Notes under the pieces: generated by a model
Told to the model about the DNA's origin: nothing
The model's database searches: none
What the model saw: only the letters and a program-made list of their open reading frames with translations
Assembly (NCBI GenBank): GCA_002901265.1
Contig: PPHI01000001.1
Coordinates: 62,001-126,000 of the forward strand
Direction of reading: 5' to 3'
Length of the DNA: 64,000 nt
DNA from: Rhodopirellula baltica
GTDB taxonomy: Bacteria; Planctomycetota; Planctomycetia; Pirellulales; Pirellulaceae
Made by a program: the position numbers and the translations under genes
Shown: piece after piece, positions 17,932 to 26,489 of the stretch
Layout of the letters: each line of letters starts with the position of its first letter
Numbering within the stretch: the first letter of the stretch is position 1

Positions 17932-20022
17932 TTAGAACGCCCGGTGGTCGGCATCACTAGGCATCCGCCAGTCCCCGCGTGGCGACAAGCTTACAGAGCC
18001 GACCTTGGGGCCGTCGGGGACACAGTTCCGTTTGAACTGGTTGCGAAAAAAACGCACGGCGAATTGGTCCAACGTCGACTCGATCGTTTTTGCGTCATAG
18101 GTCGAATCGAAGGTCGCCTGCTTGGCCAGGTAGAGCACTTTCTCGCGATCGAACCCGTTGCGGACAAACTGATACAGAAAGAAATCGTGCAGCTCGTAGG
18201 CCCCAATCGATGCCTCTGTATTTTGTCGGATCGAACCGTCAGGGCCGGGGGGCAGCAATTCTGGGGAGATCGGTGTGTCCGCAATTCGGTGAAGCAGCTC
18301 TGTCGTTTCGCCGGTGAAGTGATGGTCTGCCGCAAAGCGGACCAGGAACCGTACCAGCGTTTTGGGGATCGATGTGTTGACGTTGTACATCGACATGTGA
18401 TCGGCGTTGTACGTTGACCAGCCGAGTGCCTGTTCGCTCATGTCGCCGGTGCCAAGCACAAAGCCACGATTCATCAGCAGCATCGTACGAATTCGGGCTT
18501 GAACGTTTTCAAACGTCAGATCGGCTGCGTCGTCAGGCATTTGATTGAGCTGCGTTTGCAACGACTCCACCGTCGTTTGGTCGTCGATGGTGATTCCTAG
18601 CGGCGAGTGCCCGAGCGAGCGGAACGTGTCCAAACACAACTGCCGGATCTCGATGCATTCACCAGTGATCCCGGTTTGTTCGATCAGCAGATCGGCACTG
18701 GTTTTGGTGTGCTTGGTGGTGCCAAAACCGGGCATCGTGATCCCGATGATGCTGCTGCGTGGCCACTTCGCGGCGTCGACCGCATGAAGTGCGACGAGTA
18801 ATGCCAGCGTGCTATCGAGTCCCCCGGAGATGCCGATCGCAAGTGGCGTTGATGGCGACAAGCAGGACAGTCGCTTGACCAAACCCGCCGACTGAACCGC
18901 AAAAATCTCTGCACAGCGGTCGGACAGTTCCTCTGACTTTGACGGCACAAATGGATGCGCATCGACATGTCGCTTCAGAGTTGCCGGCGCGGTTCGCTCG
19001 GCAAGCTTTTGCAGATGGACATGGCGGAACGTGCGTACGGTGTGGTCGATCGCGTCATCGAATGAACCGACGACGCGGCGATCGTGGGCAAGACGTTGCA
19101 GGTCCAGGTCGCAGCATATCTCGGTTTGATTGACATAGGCGGGGCTCTGCCCATCGCCGATGCGTCGCGATTGTCCGACCAGGCTTCCGTTCTCGGCAAT
19201 CAAGCAGTGACCACCAAACACGAGATCCGAGGTTGATTCGCCGGGGCCAGCGGACGCATACACATATCCCGCGATGCAGCGACCCGATTGTGATCGAACA
19301 AGGTCGCGCCGCCATTCGGCTTTGCCAATCGTTTCATTCGAAGCCGACAGATTGATCAGGACATTGGCACCGGCGACGGCTTGGTATCCGCTCGGCGGGA
19401 GCGGCGTCCAAAGGTCCTCGCAGATTTCGATCCCCAGAACCGCTTCGCCGAAGTGGAAGATCAGATCGCTGCCGAAGGGAACGGGTTGGCCTCCGAAGTG
19501 GACTTCATTTGGATCACCAGGGCTGGAGGCGCGAAAGTGTCTGCCTTCATAAAACTCGCGATAGGTCGGCAAAAACGATTTGGGAACGAACCCGATGATG
19601 GTGCCTTGATGAATCACTGCCGCGACATTCATCAAAGAGTCCTGCACCCTCAATGGCGTACCGACGACGATGGCGGCGGGAGATTTCCGGCTGCGGTCGG
19701 CAAGAAGTTGCAGTTGTCGTTCGGCGGCGTCGAGCAGCCATTTGCATCCGAACAGATCCCCGCAGGTGTAACCGGTGAGGGCGAGTTCCGGGAAAACGAT
19801 CAAGTCGGACTTTGCCGATTCGATGATCGAAACCATCGCGTCAACGTTTTCTTGAGGGTTTCCGACGGTCACCGACGGTGCCGCAGCGAGGACGCGGAAA
19901 ATCCCGTGTTCGAATACTTCGGTGTCGTGATGCAAGTCGTCGCGATAGATGGGGGGAACGTTAATTTGGTGGCACAATCGACGACATTGTAGTGTGCCCC
20001 CTTCGGCCCGACGACTTCCCAT
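17932..20022 (-). CDS. nadE: Glutamine-dependent NAD+ synthetase
   Basis: Up to 696 residues. An N-terminal nitrilase-type glutaminase domain carries the Glu of FPELALTGYTCGDLF, the Lys of PKSFLPTYREFYEGRHF and the catalytic Cys of GIEICEDLW. It feeds ammonia to the C-terminal synthetase domain with the P-loop GISGGLDSTLALLVAL (~residue 400), where deamido-NAD is adenylated and amidated. This two-domain layout is the usual bacterial glutamine-dependent form. The first ~35 residues before FEHGIFRVLAAAP look non-native; an in-frame TTG near 19935 could be the true start. Confidence 0.93.
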   Translation of the reverse strand: MGSRRAEGGTLQCRRLCHQINVPPIYRDDLHHDTEVFEHGIFRVLAAAPSVTVGNPQENVDAMVSIIESAKSDLIVFPELALTGYTCGDLFGCKWLLDAAERQLQLLADRSRKSPAAIVVGTPLRVQDSLMNVAAVIHQGTIIGFVPKSFLPTYREFYEGRHFRASSPGDPNEVHFGGQPVPFGSDLIFHFGEAVLGIEICEDLWTPLPPSGYQAVAGANVLINLSASNETIGKAEWRRDLVRSQSGRCIAGYVYASAGPGESTSDLVFGGHCLIAENGSLVGQSRRIGDGQSPAYVNQTEICCDLDLQRLAHDRRVVGSFDDAIDHTVRTFRHVHLQKLAERTAPATLKRHVDAHPFVPSKSEELSDRCAEIFAVQSAGLVKRLSCLSPSTPLAIGISGGLDSTLALLVALHAVDAAKWPRSSIIGITMPGFGTTKHTKTSADLLIEQTGITGECIEIRQLCLDTFRSLGHSPLGITIDDQTTVESLQTQLNQMPDDAADLTFENVQARIRTMLLMNRGFVLGTGDMSEQALGWSTYNADHMSMYNVNTSIPKTLVRFLVRFAADHHFTGETTELLHRIADTPISPELLPPGPDGSIRQNTEASIGAYELHDFFLYQFVRNGFDREKVLYLAKQATFDSTYDAKTIESTLDQFAVRFFRNQFKRNCVPDGPKVGSVSLSPRGDWRMPSDADHRAF

Positions 20023-20026
20023 CAGC

Positions 20027-20032
20027 TATAAT
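20027..20032 (+). promoter_or_regulatory. Possible -10 element upstream of sodN
   Basis: A perfect TATAAT lies 78 bases before the sodN start, in the short gap between divergent nadE and sodN. No matching -35 hexamer is visible at 16-18 bases, so this is a weak call. Confidence 0.25.
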
Positions 20033-20109
20033 CTTGGACCGTCGCGGCCATGACGGAACGGTCGTGACCCCACGAATTCGAGTGATACCCCACCACCAAG
20101 AAACAGAAC

Positions 20110-20574
20110 ATGACTAGATTTTTGACTGCATCGTTGGCAATGATGTTCACCGCCTCGATCGCAATGGCTCACTGCCAAGTTCCTTGCGGGATTTACGGCG
20201 ACCAAATGCGTTTCGAGCAAATGCTTGAAGACGAGCACACCATTTCGAAGGCGCAACTGGAGATCAACAAGATCGCCGACGGAAGCCTGAAAGAGGCGCA
20301 AGCGATCAACCAAGCGGCCCGTTGGGTTTCCACCAAAGAAGATCACGCGACCAAGATCCAAAACACCATCGCCGCTTACTTCATGGCTCAGCGAATCAAA
20401 GCTGACGGCGACAACTACACCAAGAAACTGACCGCCGCCCATGGCGTCATGGTTGCCGCAATGAAGTGCAAACAATCCGCTGATCCCGCGACCGCGAAGG
20501 CACTGGAAAAAGCGATTTTCGATTTTTATCGTGCTTACGAAGGCAAAGAGCCTGACTTCGAGCACACTCACTAG
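20110..20574 (+). CDS. sodN: Nickel-containing superoxide dismutase with Sec signal peptide
   Basis: 154 residues. A 20-residue signal peptide ending AMA is followed directly by HCQVPCGIYGD, the 'nickel hook' in which mature His1, Cys2 and Cys6 bind nickel and Tyr9 gates the site. The rest is the four-helix bundle of Ni-SOD (MLEDEHTISKAQLEI, ARWVSTKEDHATKI, AAMKCKQSADP). The enzyme dismutates superoxide as a hexamer. Cutting after Ala20 would give the required free N-terminal His, so export, rather than a cytoplasmic SodX-type protease, may mature it; location is then periplasmic. Bidirectional hairpins follow the stop. Confidence 0.92.
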   Translation: MTRFLTASLAMMFTASIAMAHCQVPCGIYGDQMRFEQMLEDEHTISKAQLEINKIADGSLKEAQAINQAARWVSTKEDHATKIQNTIAAYFMAQRIKADGDNYTKKLTAAHGVMVAAMKCKQSADPATAKALEKAIFDFYRAYEGKEPDFEHTH

Positions 20575-20579
20575 TCGCG

Positions 20580-20639
20580 ACCATCACGCTGTTGGCGTGA
20601 TGGTGCAACAATGACGGCCGCGATCGTTGCGACGCGGCC
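20580..20639. terminator. Pair of hairpins between convergent sodN and mcsB
   Basis: Hairpin 1 pairs ACCATCACGC (20580-20589) with GCGTGATGGT (20595-20604), a 10-bp stem with a 5-base loop. Hairpin 2 pairs GGCCGCG (20616-20622) with CGCGGCC (20633-20639). Neither has a long T-tract. Position between two convergent stops suggests a bidirectional terminator. Confidence 0.6.
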
Positions 20640-20648
20640 AGTGTTTAC

Positions 20649-21740
20649 TTAGTTCCACGTCGCGTCGTCTTTGCCAGACAGATGCTGTTGCAGAAAACTG
20701 GCACGACGCGCGTGACGTTCGGCGGTCCCCAGAATTCGGCCTTGCAGTTTTTGCAAGTGCGCCGACTGGGACTGCAAGAACAGTTGGTTGATGATCTTGA
20801 CGTTTGGCTTTTCGATCAGCCCCATGCTGATGCCCAAGCGGATCTTTGAAAGATGGTGCATCGTTTCTTCGCTGCTGATCTTTCGCGCCGTGCTGAGGAT
20901 CCCCATCGCGCGGCTGACTTCGTCGTGCAAGTCATCTCGGTTGTTCTTTAGCAAGGCTTCGCGGGCTTTGCGTTCGTACTCAATGATCCGCGGTGCGACT
21001 TCTTTGCCGACCAAGTCCAGTAATTCTGCTTCGGTGTAACCGAGAGTGACTTGGTTGCTGACTTGGTAAAAATCGCCGGTGTATTGCGAGCCTTCACCGT
21101 ACAAGCCACGCACGGTGACGTTGATGCGTTGCATGCTGCGAAAGACTCGATCCATCTGTTCGGTGATGACCAACGCGGGCAGGTGCAGCATCACGCTGAC
21201 TCGCAATCCGGTCCCGACATTGGTTGGGCACGCTGTCAGGTAGCCATAGCGTGGATGAAACGCATACAGCATGACTTCTTCGAGCATGTCATCGATGCGG
21301 TTGACCTGTTTCCAGGTGTTTTCGACGTCCAGACCGCTGCGCATGACTTGGATGCGCAGGTGGTCTTCTTCGTTGATCATCACGCTATAGCCTTCGCTGG
21401 CATCAAACGCGACGGCGCGTGAGCCTTCGGATTCGGCGATTTCGCGGCTGATCAGTTGCCGCTCGACGAGCAGTTGTCGGTCGATTTCCGAAAGCGGTTC
21501 CAGATCGACGTATTGGGCCGATTCCCAAAGGCGGTCGGCGATCGTTTCCATGCGCGCGCGGACAGTCCGTTCGATGCTCAATCGGTCATCGTCGCTACAG
21601 CGTCGGATAAATGGAAAATCGGCTAGGTTGCGGGCCAGTCGAACACGCGTGCTGATCACGATGTCCGATTCGGGGCCTTCGCCTCGCATCCATTCACCGG
21701 TGTAGCGTGCGAGCTGTTGAAAGTCAGCATCACGTTTCAC
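20649..21740 (-). CDS. mcsB: Protein arginine kinase McsB
   Basis: 363-residue ATP:guanido phosphotransferase that phosphorylates protein arginines, marking proteins for ClpCP in Firmicutes. Seen: SDIVISTRVRLARNLADFPF near the N-terminus, VAFDASEGYSVMINEEDHLRIQ (catalytic loop), GYLTACPTNVGTGLRVSVMLHLPAL (signature with the reactive-site Cys) and RGLYGEGSQ. Length fits McsB (~355) rather than animal creatine kinases. It overlaps mcsA by 4 bases, so it is translated with its activator. No ctsR or clpC is present beside it. Confidence 0.92.
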   Translation of the reverse strand: MKRDADFQQLARYTGEWMRGEGPESDIVISTRVRLARNLADFPFIRRCSDDDRLSIERTVRARMETIADRLWESAQYVDLEPLSEIDRQLLVERQLISREIAESEGSRAVAFDASEGYSVMINEEDHLRIQVMRSGLDVENTWKQVNRIDDMLEEVMLYAFHPRYGYLTACPTNVGTGLRVSVMLHLPALVITEQMDRVFRSMQRINVTVRGLYGEGSQYTGDFYQVSNQVTLGYTEAELLDLVGKEVAPRIIEYERKAREALLKNNRDDLHDEVSRAMGILSTARKISSEETMHHLSKIRLGISMGLIEKPNVKIINQLFLQSQSAHLQKLQGRILGTAERHARRASFLQQHLSGKDDATWN

Positions 21741-22264
21741 GATTGGTCGTCCGTATCAGAGTGGGGTGGCTGCATCGGGGCGGCCATGGATTTCAATTCG
21801 TCGCGTATTTCGGATGCGCGTTCGTAGTCTTCTTGTTTGATCGCTTCGTCCATCTCGCTGCGTAATTTGATCATTCTCGCGAGCGAGTCCGCTGTGCCGG
21901 CGGAACGGTGTGGGCTTTTGCCAAGGTGCTCGGTTCGGTCGTGAACGTTGACCAACAGCGGCCGCAGGTCGGATTCGAAGTGGGTGTAATCGTAAGGGCA
22001 GCCCAATCGTCCGCTGTTGCGAAATTCTTTGAACGTGATCCCACAGACAGGGCATTCTTTTTGGTCGAGTTCTTCGAGGTCGTCGCCGCTCTGTTCCAGC
22101 TGCTTGGCGAGTGCTGTGGCGATGGCGGCCATCGGCGAGCTTGCCCCTTTGTGAAGAAAGCCTTTGGCGTGTTCTTCGCAGAGATGCATCACCTGAGGGC
22201 CGGTCGGTTCGGTCAGTTCGGTGATGTGAAAGGTCGCCGGTTTTTCACAAAATTGGCACTTCAT
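21737..22264 (-). CDS. mcsA: McsA-like zinc-binding activator of McsB (UvrB/UvrC motif)
   Basis: 175 residues. N-terminal zinc knuckles MKCQFCEKPATFHI and LCEEHAKGF, a second pair ECPVCGITFKEFRNSGRLGCPYDY, and a C-terminal UVR motif (LRSEMDEAIKQEDYERASEIRDELK, ~residues 135-160). This is the full McsA architecture. In Firmicutes McsA activates the McsB kinase. It is the first gene of a two-gene mcsA-mcsB unit. Confidence 0.9.
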   Translation of the reverse strand: MKCQFCEKPATFHITELTEPTGPQVMHLCEEHAKGFLHKGASSPMAAIATALAKQLEQSGDDLEELDQKECPVCGITFKEFRNSGRLGCPYDYTHFESDLRPLLVNVHDRTEHLGKSPHRSAGTADSLARMIKLRSEMDEAIKQEDYERASEIRDELKSMAAPMQPPHSDTDDQS

Positions 22265-22843
22265 GGTCTGCTACCGGGTCTGTCGCAACGATTGCCGGCG
22301 GCATCAAACGCCGGCGTCCAAGCATTAAATGGCGGAGCCTTCTCCGCCCGCAGGTTCGATTGAACCGAGTTGGCAACTGTCGAGTTGGTCGACCGGTCGC
22401 GACTCGGGGAGAGAAGCAGAGCGGGACTTGAAACCCGCTTGAATTCGTGATCCGCCTCGTTCGATTCTATCGCTCGCCTAATCCAAAACCAACCCAGTAC
22501 CAATTGTCGGGGTGCCATGTGTCACAACATCAGCCCTGTCGGTGGGAATCCTTGGAATCACCTTCGGGGAAATCGCTCGTTGTCGTGACCAGGCTTTCGC
22601 AATCATGCTCGCCAACGGTTGCTAGCGAATCCAGCCTTGCCGGTTGCGGACGAACCTTTTGTCCGGGTGGGGCGTCTTCCGCACGTCAGCCCCCTACACG
22701 TCGGCCGCCTCGGCGACGACACTAGCGGCTATTCATCGGAAAAAAATCCGAAAAACGAGGCAAGTTTGCGTGTATTACACGCTGACAAAACCCTCAACCG
22801 ATCGAGTCCATTCCAGTCGTCCCGCAACTGTTTTCATCTGTCG
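22265..22843. other. Hairpin-rich intergenic region between mcsA and trpE
   Basis: About 580 bases separate divergent mcsA and trpE. Several compact inverted repeats are visible: GCCGGCG (22294-22300) with CGCCGGC (22309-22315), GGCGGAG (22331-22337) with CTCCGCC (22342-22348), and AGCGGG with CCCGCT near 22417-22440. The open frame leading into trpE from 22619 has no conserved protein character. I see no Trp-codon leader peptide or classical attenuator. Confidence 0.45.
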
Positions 22844-24388
22844 ATGCATCACCCTACCCCCAACGCGTTTGCTGCACTGGCGACGGAATATGATTTTGTC
22901 CCCGTTTACCGTCGATTGCTCAGCGACGCGCTGACCCCGGTCACGGCCTTTCGTCGATTGGATTCGTCTTCAAAAACTGGGGGCGGCGGCGCGTGCTTGT
23001 TCGAAAGTGTGATCGGTGGCGAAAAGGTTGGCCGATACAGCTTCTTGGCGGCGGACCCGATCTTGCGTTTTGCGGCTACCCGACAAAAGGTCAGCGTCAC
23101 GGATCTGCAACAGGCCAAGGTGGTTCAGGAGTTTGACGACCCCGATCCGCTCAATGCGTTCCGCAAGTACCTCGACAAGACCGTCGCGCAGCTGGATGAA
23201 TTGCCTCCGTTTGTTGGTGGGGCGATCGGCTATGCGGGCTACGACGTCGTGCGTTACGTCGAAGACCTGCCCAACGCACCGGAAGACGACCGCGGGATCC
23301 CGGACCTAGACTTTGCGTTTTATCACACAGTGTGTGTGTTCGATCATGTCGACAAGACAATCACCGTGGTGACGCTTGCCGATTGTCGTGGTATCGAGAA
23401 AGCGGCGGATGCCGAGAGCACTTACCAAGAGGCCGCCAGCCAAGTCGACGAAACGATCGACCGATTGATGGGAACCGGTGGCGGACAATTCTTGCCGGCC
23501 GCATGGGACGAATCGGTCTGGCGTCAGGCGGCGAAAGAAAGCCCCTTGGAAATCACATCGAATTTCACCCGCGAAACCTTTGGCGATGCCGTTCGCCAAT
23601 GTGTCGAATACATCCGCGCCGGCGATATCTTTCAAGTCGTTCCCAGCCAGCGGTTGTCTGTCAAAACCGATGTCGATCCGCTCGAAATCTATCGTTCACT
23701 GCGAGTCGTTAATCCCAGCCCGTTCATGTTCTATTTGCGAACCGGTGACTGCGTGTTGGTCGGCTGCTCGCCAGAGATCATGTGCCGTGTCGAAGACCAA
23801 GTTGTGACCGTGCGGCCGCTTGCCGGCACACGTAAACGCGGCCAGACCGAAAAGGAAGACAAAGCACTCGAACGTGAGTTGCTGGCCGATCCGAAAGAGC
23901 GTGCCGAGCACGTCATGCTGGTCGACTTGGGACGAAACGATGTGGGGCGCGTTGCCGAATTTGGAACGATCGACCTGACCGAAATCATGGTCGTCGAACG
24001 TTACAGCCACGTGATGCACATCAGCAGCGAAGTCCAAGGGAAACTGCGTGAAGGCCTCGATGCGTTCGATGCACTGAAAGCCGCTTTGCCCGCCGGAACG
24101 GTTTCGGGTGCACCAAAAGTTCGCGCGATGGAGATCATCGACCAAATCGAACCACACCGCCGTGGCCCGTATGCCGGTGCCGTCGGCTGGGTCGACTACC
24201 GTGGGAACATGGATACCTGCATCGCACTGCGTACGATGGTGATCAAGGATGGCACGGTCTATGTCCAAGCCGGATGCGGCGTGGTAGCTGACAGCGATCC
24301 GGACGCCGAGTACGACGAAACAATGAACAAGGCCCGTGCGCTGATCACGGCGATCGAATTGACCGTCCAGCGTTTAGGCGATCGCTGA
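22844..24388 (+). CDS. trpE: Anthranilate synthase component I
   Basis: 514 residues; makes anthranilate from chorismate, with ammonia from a TrpG subunit encoded elsewhere. ACLFESVIGGEKVGRYSFLAADP is the N-terminal Trp-feedback region. The chorismate-binding core shows IRAGDIFQVVPSQRL, PLAGTRKRG, LLADPKERAEHVMLVDLGRNDVGRV, YSHVMHISSEVQG, and PAGTVSGAPKVRAMEIIDQIEPHRRGPYAGAVG. ATG 22844 is chosen because it gives the normal start (AFAALATEYDFVPVYRRL); upstream frame to 22619 is unlike the family. It stands alone, apart from other trp genes. Confidence 0.93.
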   Translation: MHHPTPNAFAALATEYDFVPVYRRLLSDALTPVTAFRRLDSSSKTGGGGACLFESVIGGEKVGRYSFLAADPILRFAATRQKVSVTDLQQAKVVQEFDDPDPLNAFRKYLDKTVAQLDELPPFVGGAIGYAGYDVVRYVEDLPNAPEDDRGIPDLDFAFYHTVCVFDHVDKTITVVTLADCRGIEKAADAESTYQEAASQVDETIDRLMGTGGGQFLPAAWDESVWRQAAKESPLEITSNFTRETFGDAVRQCVEYIRAGDIFQVVPSQRLSVKTDVDPLEIYRSLRVVNPSPFMFYLRTGDCVLVGCSPEIMCRVEDQVVTVRPLAGTRKRGQTEKEDKALERELLADPKERAEHVMLVDLGRNDVGRVAEFGTIDLTEIMVVERYSHVMHISSEVQGKLREGLDAFDALKAALPAGTVSGAPKVRAMEIIDQIEPHRRGPYAGAVGWVDYRGNMDTCIALRTMVIKDGTVYVQAGCGVVADSDPDAEYDETMNKARALITAIELTVQRLGDR

Positions 24389-24480
24389 AACAAGCGGAGT
24401 TCCGCTCGTAGAACGAGCCAGTAGGGGCAAGTTGCCACCGATGCGGATCGTGCCGGGTGGGAAACGCCATTTGCGTGGGC
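24389..24480. repeat. Possible interspersed-repeat segment after trpE
   Basis: This stretch includes a 6-bp hairpin AGCGGA-GT-TCCGCT and the GGGGCAAGTTGCC segment. It resembles non-coding repeat sequence seen between planctomycete genes and appears fused to the broken end of the neighbouring hsdR-like scrap. The repeat status needs a genome-wide comparison. Confidence 0.3.
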
Positions 24481-24565
24481 CACCGTCGCTGGGTTCGCCA
24501 ATCAGACAGCATTCGGGAGGCGCCTTCGAGGATCATCTGCTCGATGGTGTCGGCTTCGGTGAAAG
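24480..24565 (-). pseudogene. Possible 5' scrap of a type I restriction subunit (hsdR)
   Basis: Right after the stop of the AlbA_2 gene, the minus strand reads TFTEADTIEQMILEGASRMLSDW before running into unrelated sequence. The pattern EADTIEQMIL matches my memory of how many HsdR restriction subunits begin. It is only about 25 codons long and lacks a clear start, so it would be a decayed leftover of the neighbouring hsd locus. Recognition is from memory of a short motif. Confidence 0.35.
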
Positions 24566-26410
24566 TTATTCAAACAGCTCCCGTTGATCTGGAGCATCGC
24601 TCCGATATGCCTGTTGCGGGTGGTTTGGGTCATCTGGGTAAGTCCGTTTCAGCAGCCCTTTCTCAACCATCGGTCGAATGTAGCTTTTCAGAACACGGTC
24701 CTGGTTGCGTTGCAAGAGTTCAGCAATGTCACGTCCTGTTAGCTCCCGATCTCGGCACAGGCTTAAAATCACGTTTTGCATCTTCGCAGGGGGCAGTCGT
24801 TTATTCTCGCGAGCAGGCGACGCAATCTTTAGCAATGCTGGGTCCTGACCGGGCGGGCATCCCGATTCAACGGAGGCTTCGGTTGCGCCCGGAGTACTCT
24901 CGCTTGCGCCCGGACCCGACCTCACTGCGCCCGGAGTTGCGCCCGAACCTTCCGGACCATTTGAAGGCGTCGGACCATGACGAAGGCGTTCTGACCAACT
25001 GTAAGTTGCTCCGCGTCCATGGCCGTCCCGCTCCAACAGGTCTCGTCCAACCAGGTTCTTCTGCAATTTGGTTAAGTCCGAGGGATGACGTTCGGTCAGC
25101 GATTGCAGCCGGAAATTGGAGACGGAACCTTCGATATCAGCGGTCACCAAGGCCTGAACTTCTTCAGCGTTCAGGCTTTGCAGCTCGTCTCCGATAATCC
25201 CACGCAGCTTTTGGACTGCGGCATCTGGCAACAGACTGACCATCGGCATCGTCACGGTCACGCGGTCAGGTTGAAACTGTTCACTTAAAGTGGGTAAACG
25301 CCAGCGAACGCTTTTCCAACCTTCACGAATCTTGTCAATTCCCGATCCGGCTTTTTCACCAAGACCGATCAAGGTGAACATGGTTTGCAGCGTTTCGTTG
25401 CGGCATTCACTCACGCTGCCACGAATCAGCTGCTCAAAGGAGACCAGAAGGTTTCCGGGGTCCGAGAACTCCAACCGATCGAAATGATGTTCCATCACGA
25501 TCCCGCCCTGGCCGCGATAGTCAGCGTGTATTAGGCAGTTCACCATCGCTTCGCGAATTGCTTCATGAACCAGCGTGTCATCGCGACGCACAATCACCGC
25601 ATTGCCAAGTTGCGGGTCCGGTTCCTTTTGGTAACCAAAAGGAATTTTCAAACCTTCCGTCAAACGTGGGTACACACGAAAGAAAAACTGAAACAGGTTG
25701 GCGTTCCAAGTCCCGTCCTGCCAGACGCGATCGACCCACCGTACGCTCGGGTCTTCGCTGCGACGATCTCGATAGTCGAGTTGAAATCGAATGCCCGCTG
25801 CCGGGTCCTTGATCGCTTCTTCTTTTCCGAACATCAGCAAGCCAGCGACGGTCAATCCTTCGTCGCCACTATCGCGATCTTTTCGGATGCCGCCAATTTT
25901 TCGAAGAAACCCGGATACATCTTCGTTGAGCCAGGGATGGGTTTCATCGCGTGATCGAAATCGGTTTCGATAAGCCTGCAAAGACTCAATGTGAATGTCG
26001 TCCATGCTGAACTTTGACAGGACGCGTGAATCGGCCGAGTGTTCTTCGGCGTCCGAAAGCATCCGACGCACTTCGGCGTCATCACAGCGATAATCTCCTT
26101 CGTGGTATCGACGATAAGTGCCGACCAGCGGATTAGGCCCCAGGAAGACAGGCCGTTGATGCCGATCGGCGCGAGGCACTTCAATGATCAGTACATCGCT
26201 ACCTTCAACGGGCACAACGCGGACACAATCGTTCCGCAGCAGGTTATGACTAACGTGGGCCTTGTTGTTGACGTTGTTCCAAAAGTCCTGCCGAATCTTT
26301 TCGGCGTTTTCAAGTCCCTGAATCTCGAACCGATTGCCGCTTCGTTGCTTTACACCGAGAACAATCACGCCCCCATCGGTATTGGCGAACGCGCTGTAAG
26401 TCTCCCACAA
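24566..26410 (-). CDS. AlbA_2/HATPase_c_4 ATP-binding protein with damaged 5' end
   Basis: 614 residues from a TTG. The visible N-terminus LWETYSAFANTDGGVIVLGV is the middle of an AlbA_2 (Schlafen-like) domain. The C-terminal half has the HATPase_c_4 region (EAIREAMVNCLIHADYRGQGG, GLGEKAGSGIDKIREGW), then winged-helix segments joined by a Gly/Pro/Ser/Thr linker. The missing start is present upstream: GTG 26500, with GGAGG before it, reads VDTDRLLDALTLG, then EDHEIEFKS appears one frame over, then ARGGVPKS returns. Two compensating indels and an in-frame TAA therefore break it. Such genes accompany type I restriction systems. Confidence 0.78.
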   Translation of the reverse strand: MWETYSAFANTDGGVIVLGVKQRSGNRFEIQGLENAEKIRQDFWNNVNNKAHVSHNLLRNDCVRVVPVEGSDVLIIEVPRADRHQRPVFLGPNPLVGTYRRYHEGDYRCDDAEVRRMLSDAEEHSADSRVLSKFSMDDIHIESLQAYRNRFRSRDETHPWLNEDVSGFLRKIGGIRKDRDSGDEGLTVAGLLMFGKEEAIKDPAAGIRFQLDYRDRRSEDPSVRWVDRVWQDGTWNANLFQFFFRVYPRLTEGLKIPFGYQKEPDPQLGNAVIVRRDDTLVHEAIREAMVNCLIHADYRGQGGIVMEHHFDRLEFSDPGNLLVSFEQLIRGSVSECRNETLQTMFTLIGLGEKAGSGIDKIREGWKSVRWRLPTLSEQFQPDRVTVTMPMVSLLPDAAVQKLRGIIGDELQSLNAEEVQALVTADIEGSVSNFRLQSLTERHPSDLTKLQKNLVGRDLLERDGHGRGATYSWSERLRHGPTPSNGPEGSGATPGAVRSGPGASESTPGATEASVESGCPPGQDPALLKIASPARENKRLPPAKMQNVILSLCRDRELTGRDIAELLQRNQDRVLKSYIRPMVEKGLLKRTYPDDPNHPQQAYRSDAPDQRELFE

Positions 26411-26489
26411 GGATTTTGGGACACCACCGCGAGCGACTTAAACTCGATCTCGTGGTCTTCCCCCCAGCGTCAACGCATCAAGCAGACGA

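Noticed and set aside
22619-22843. 75-codon N-terminal extension of trpE
   Set aside because: TrpE proteins begin near AFAALATEYDFVPVYRRL; the extension is not family-like and the ATG at 22844 fits.
22700-22843. Possible trp attenuator before trpE
   Set aside because: No leader peptide with Trp codons and no terminator/antiterminator pair seen.
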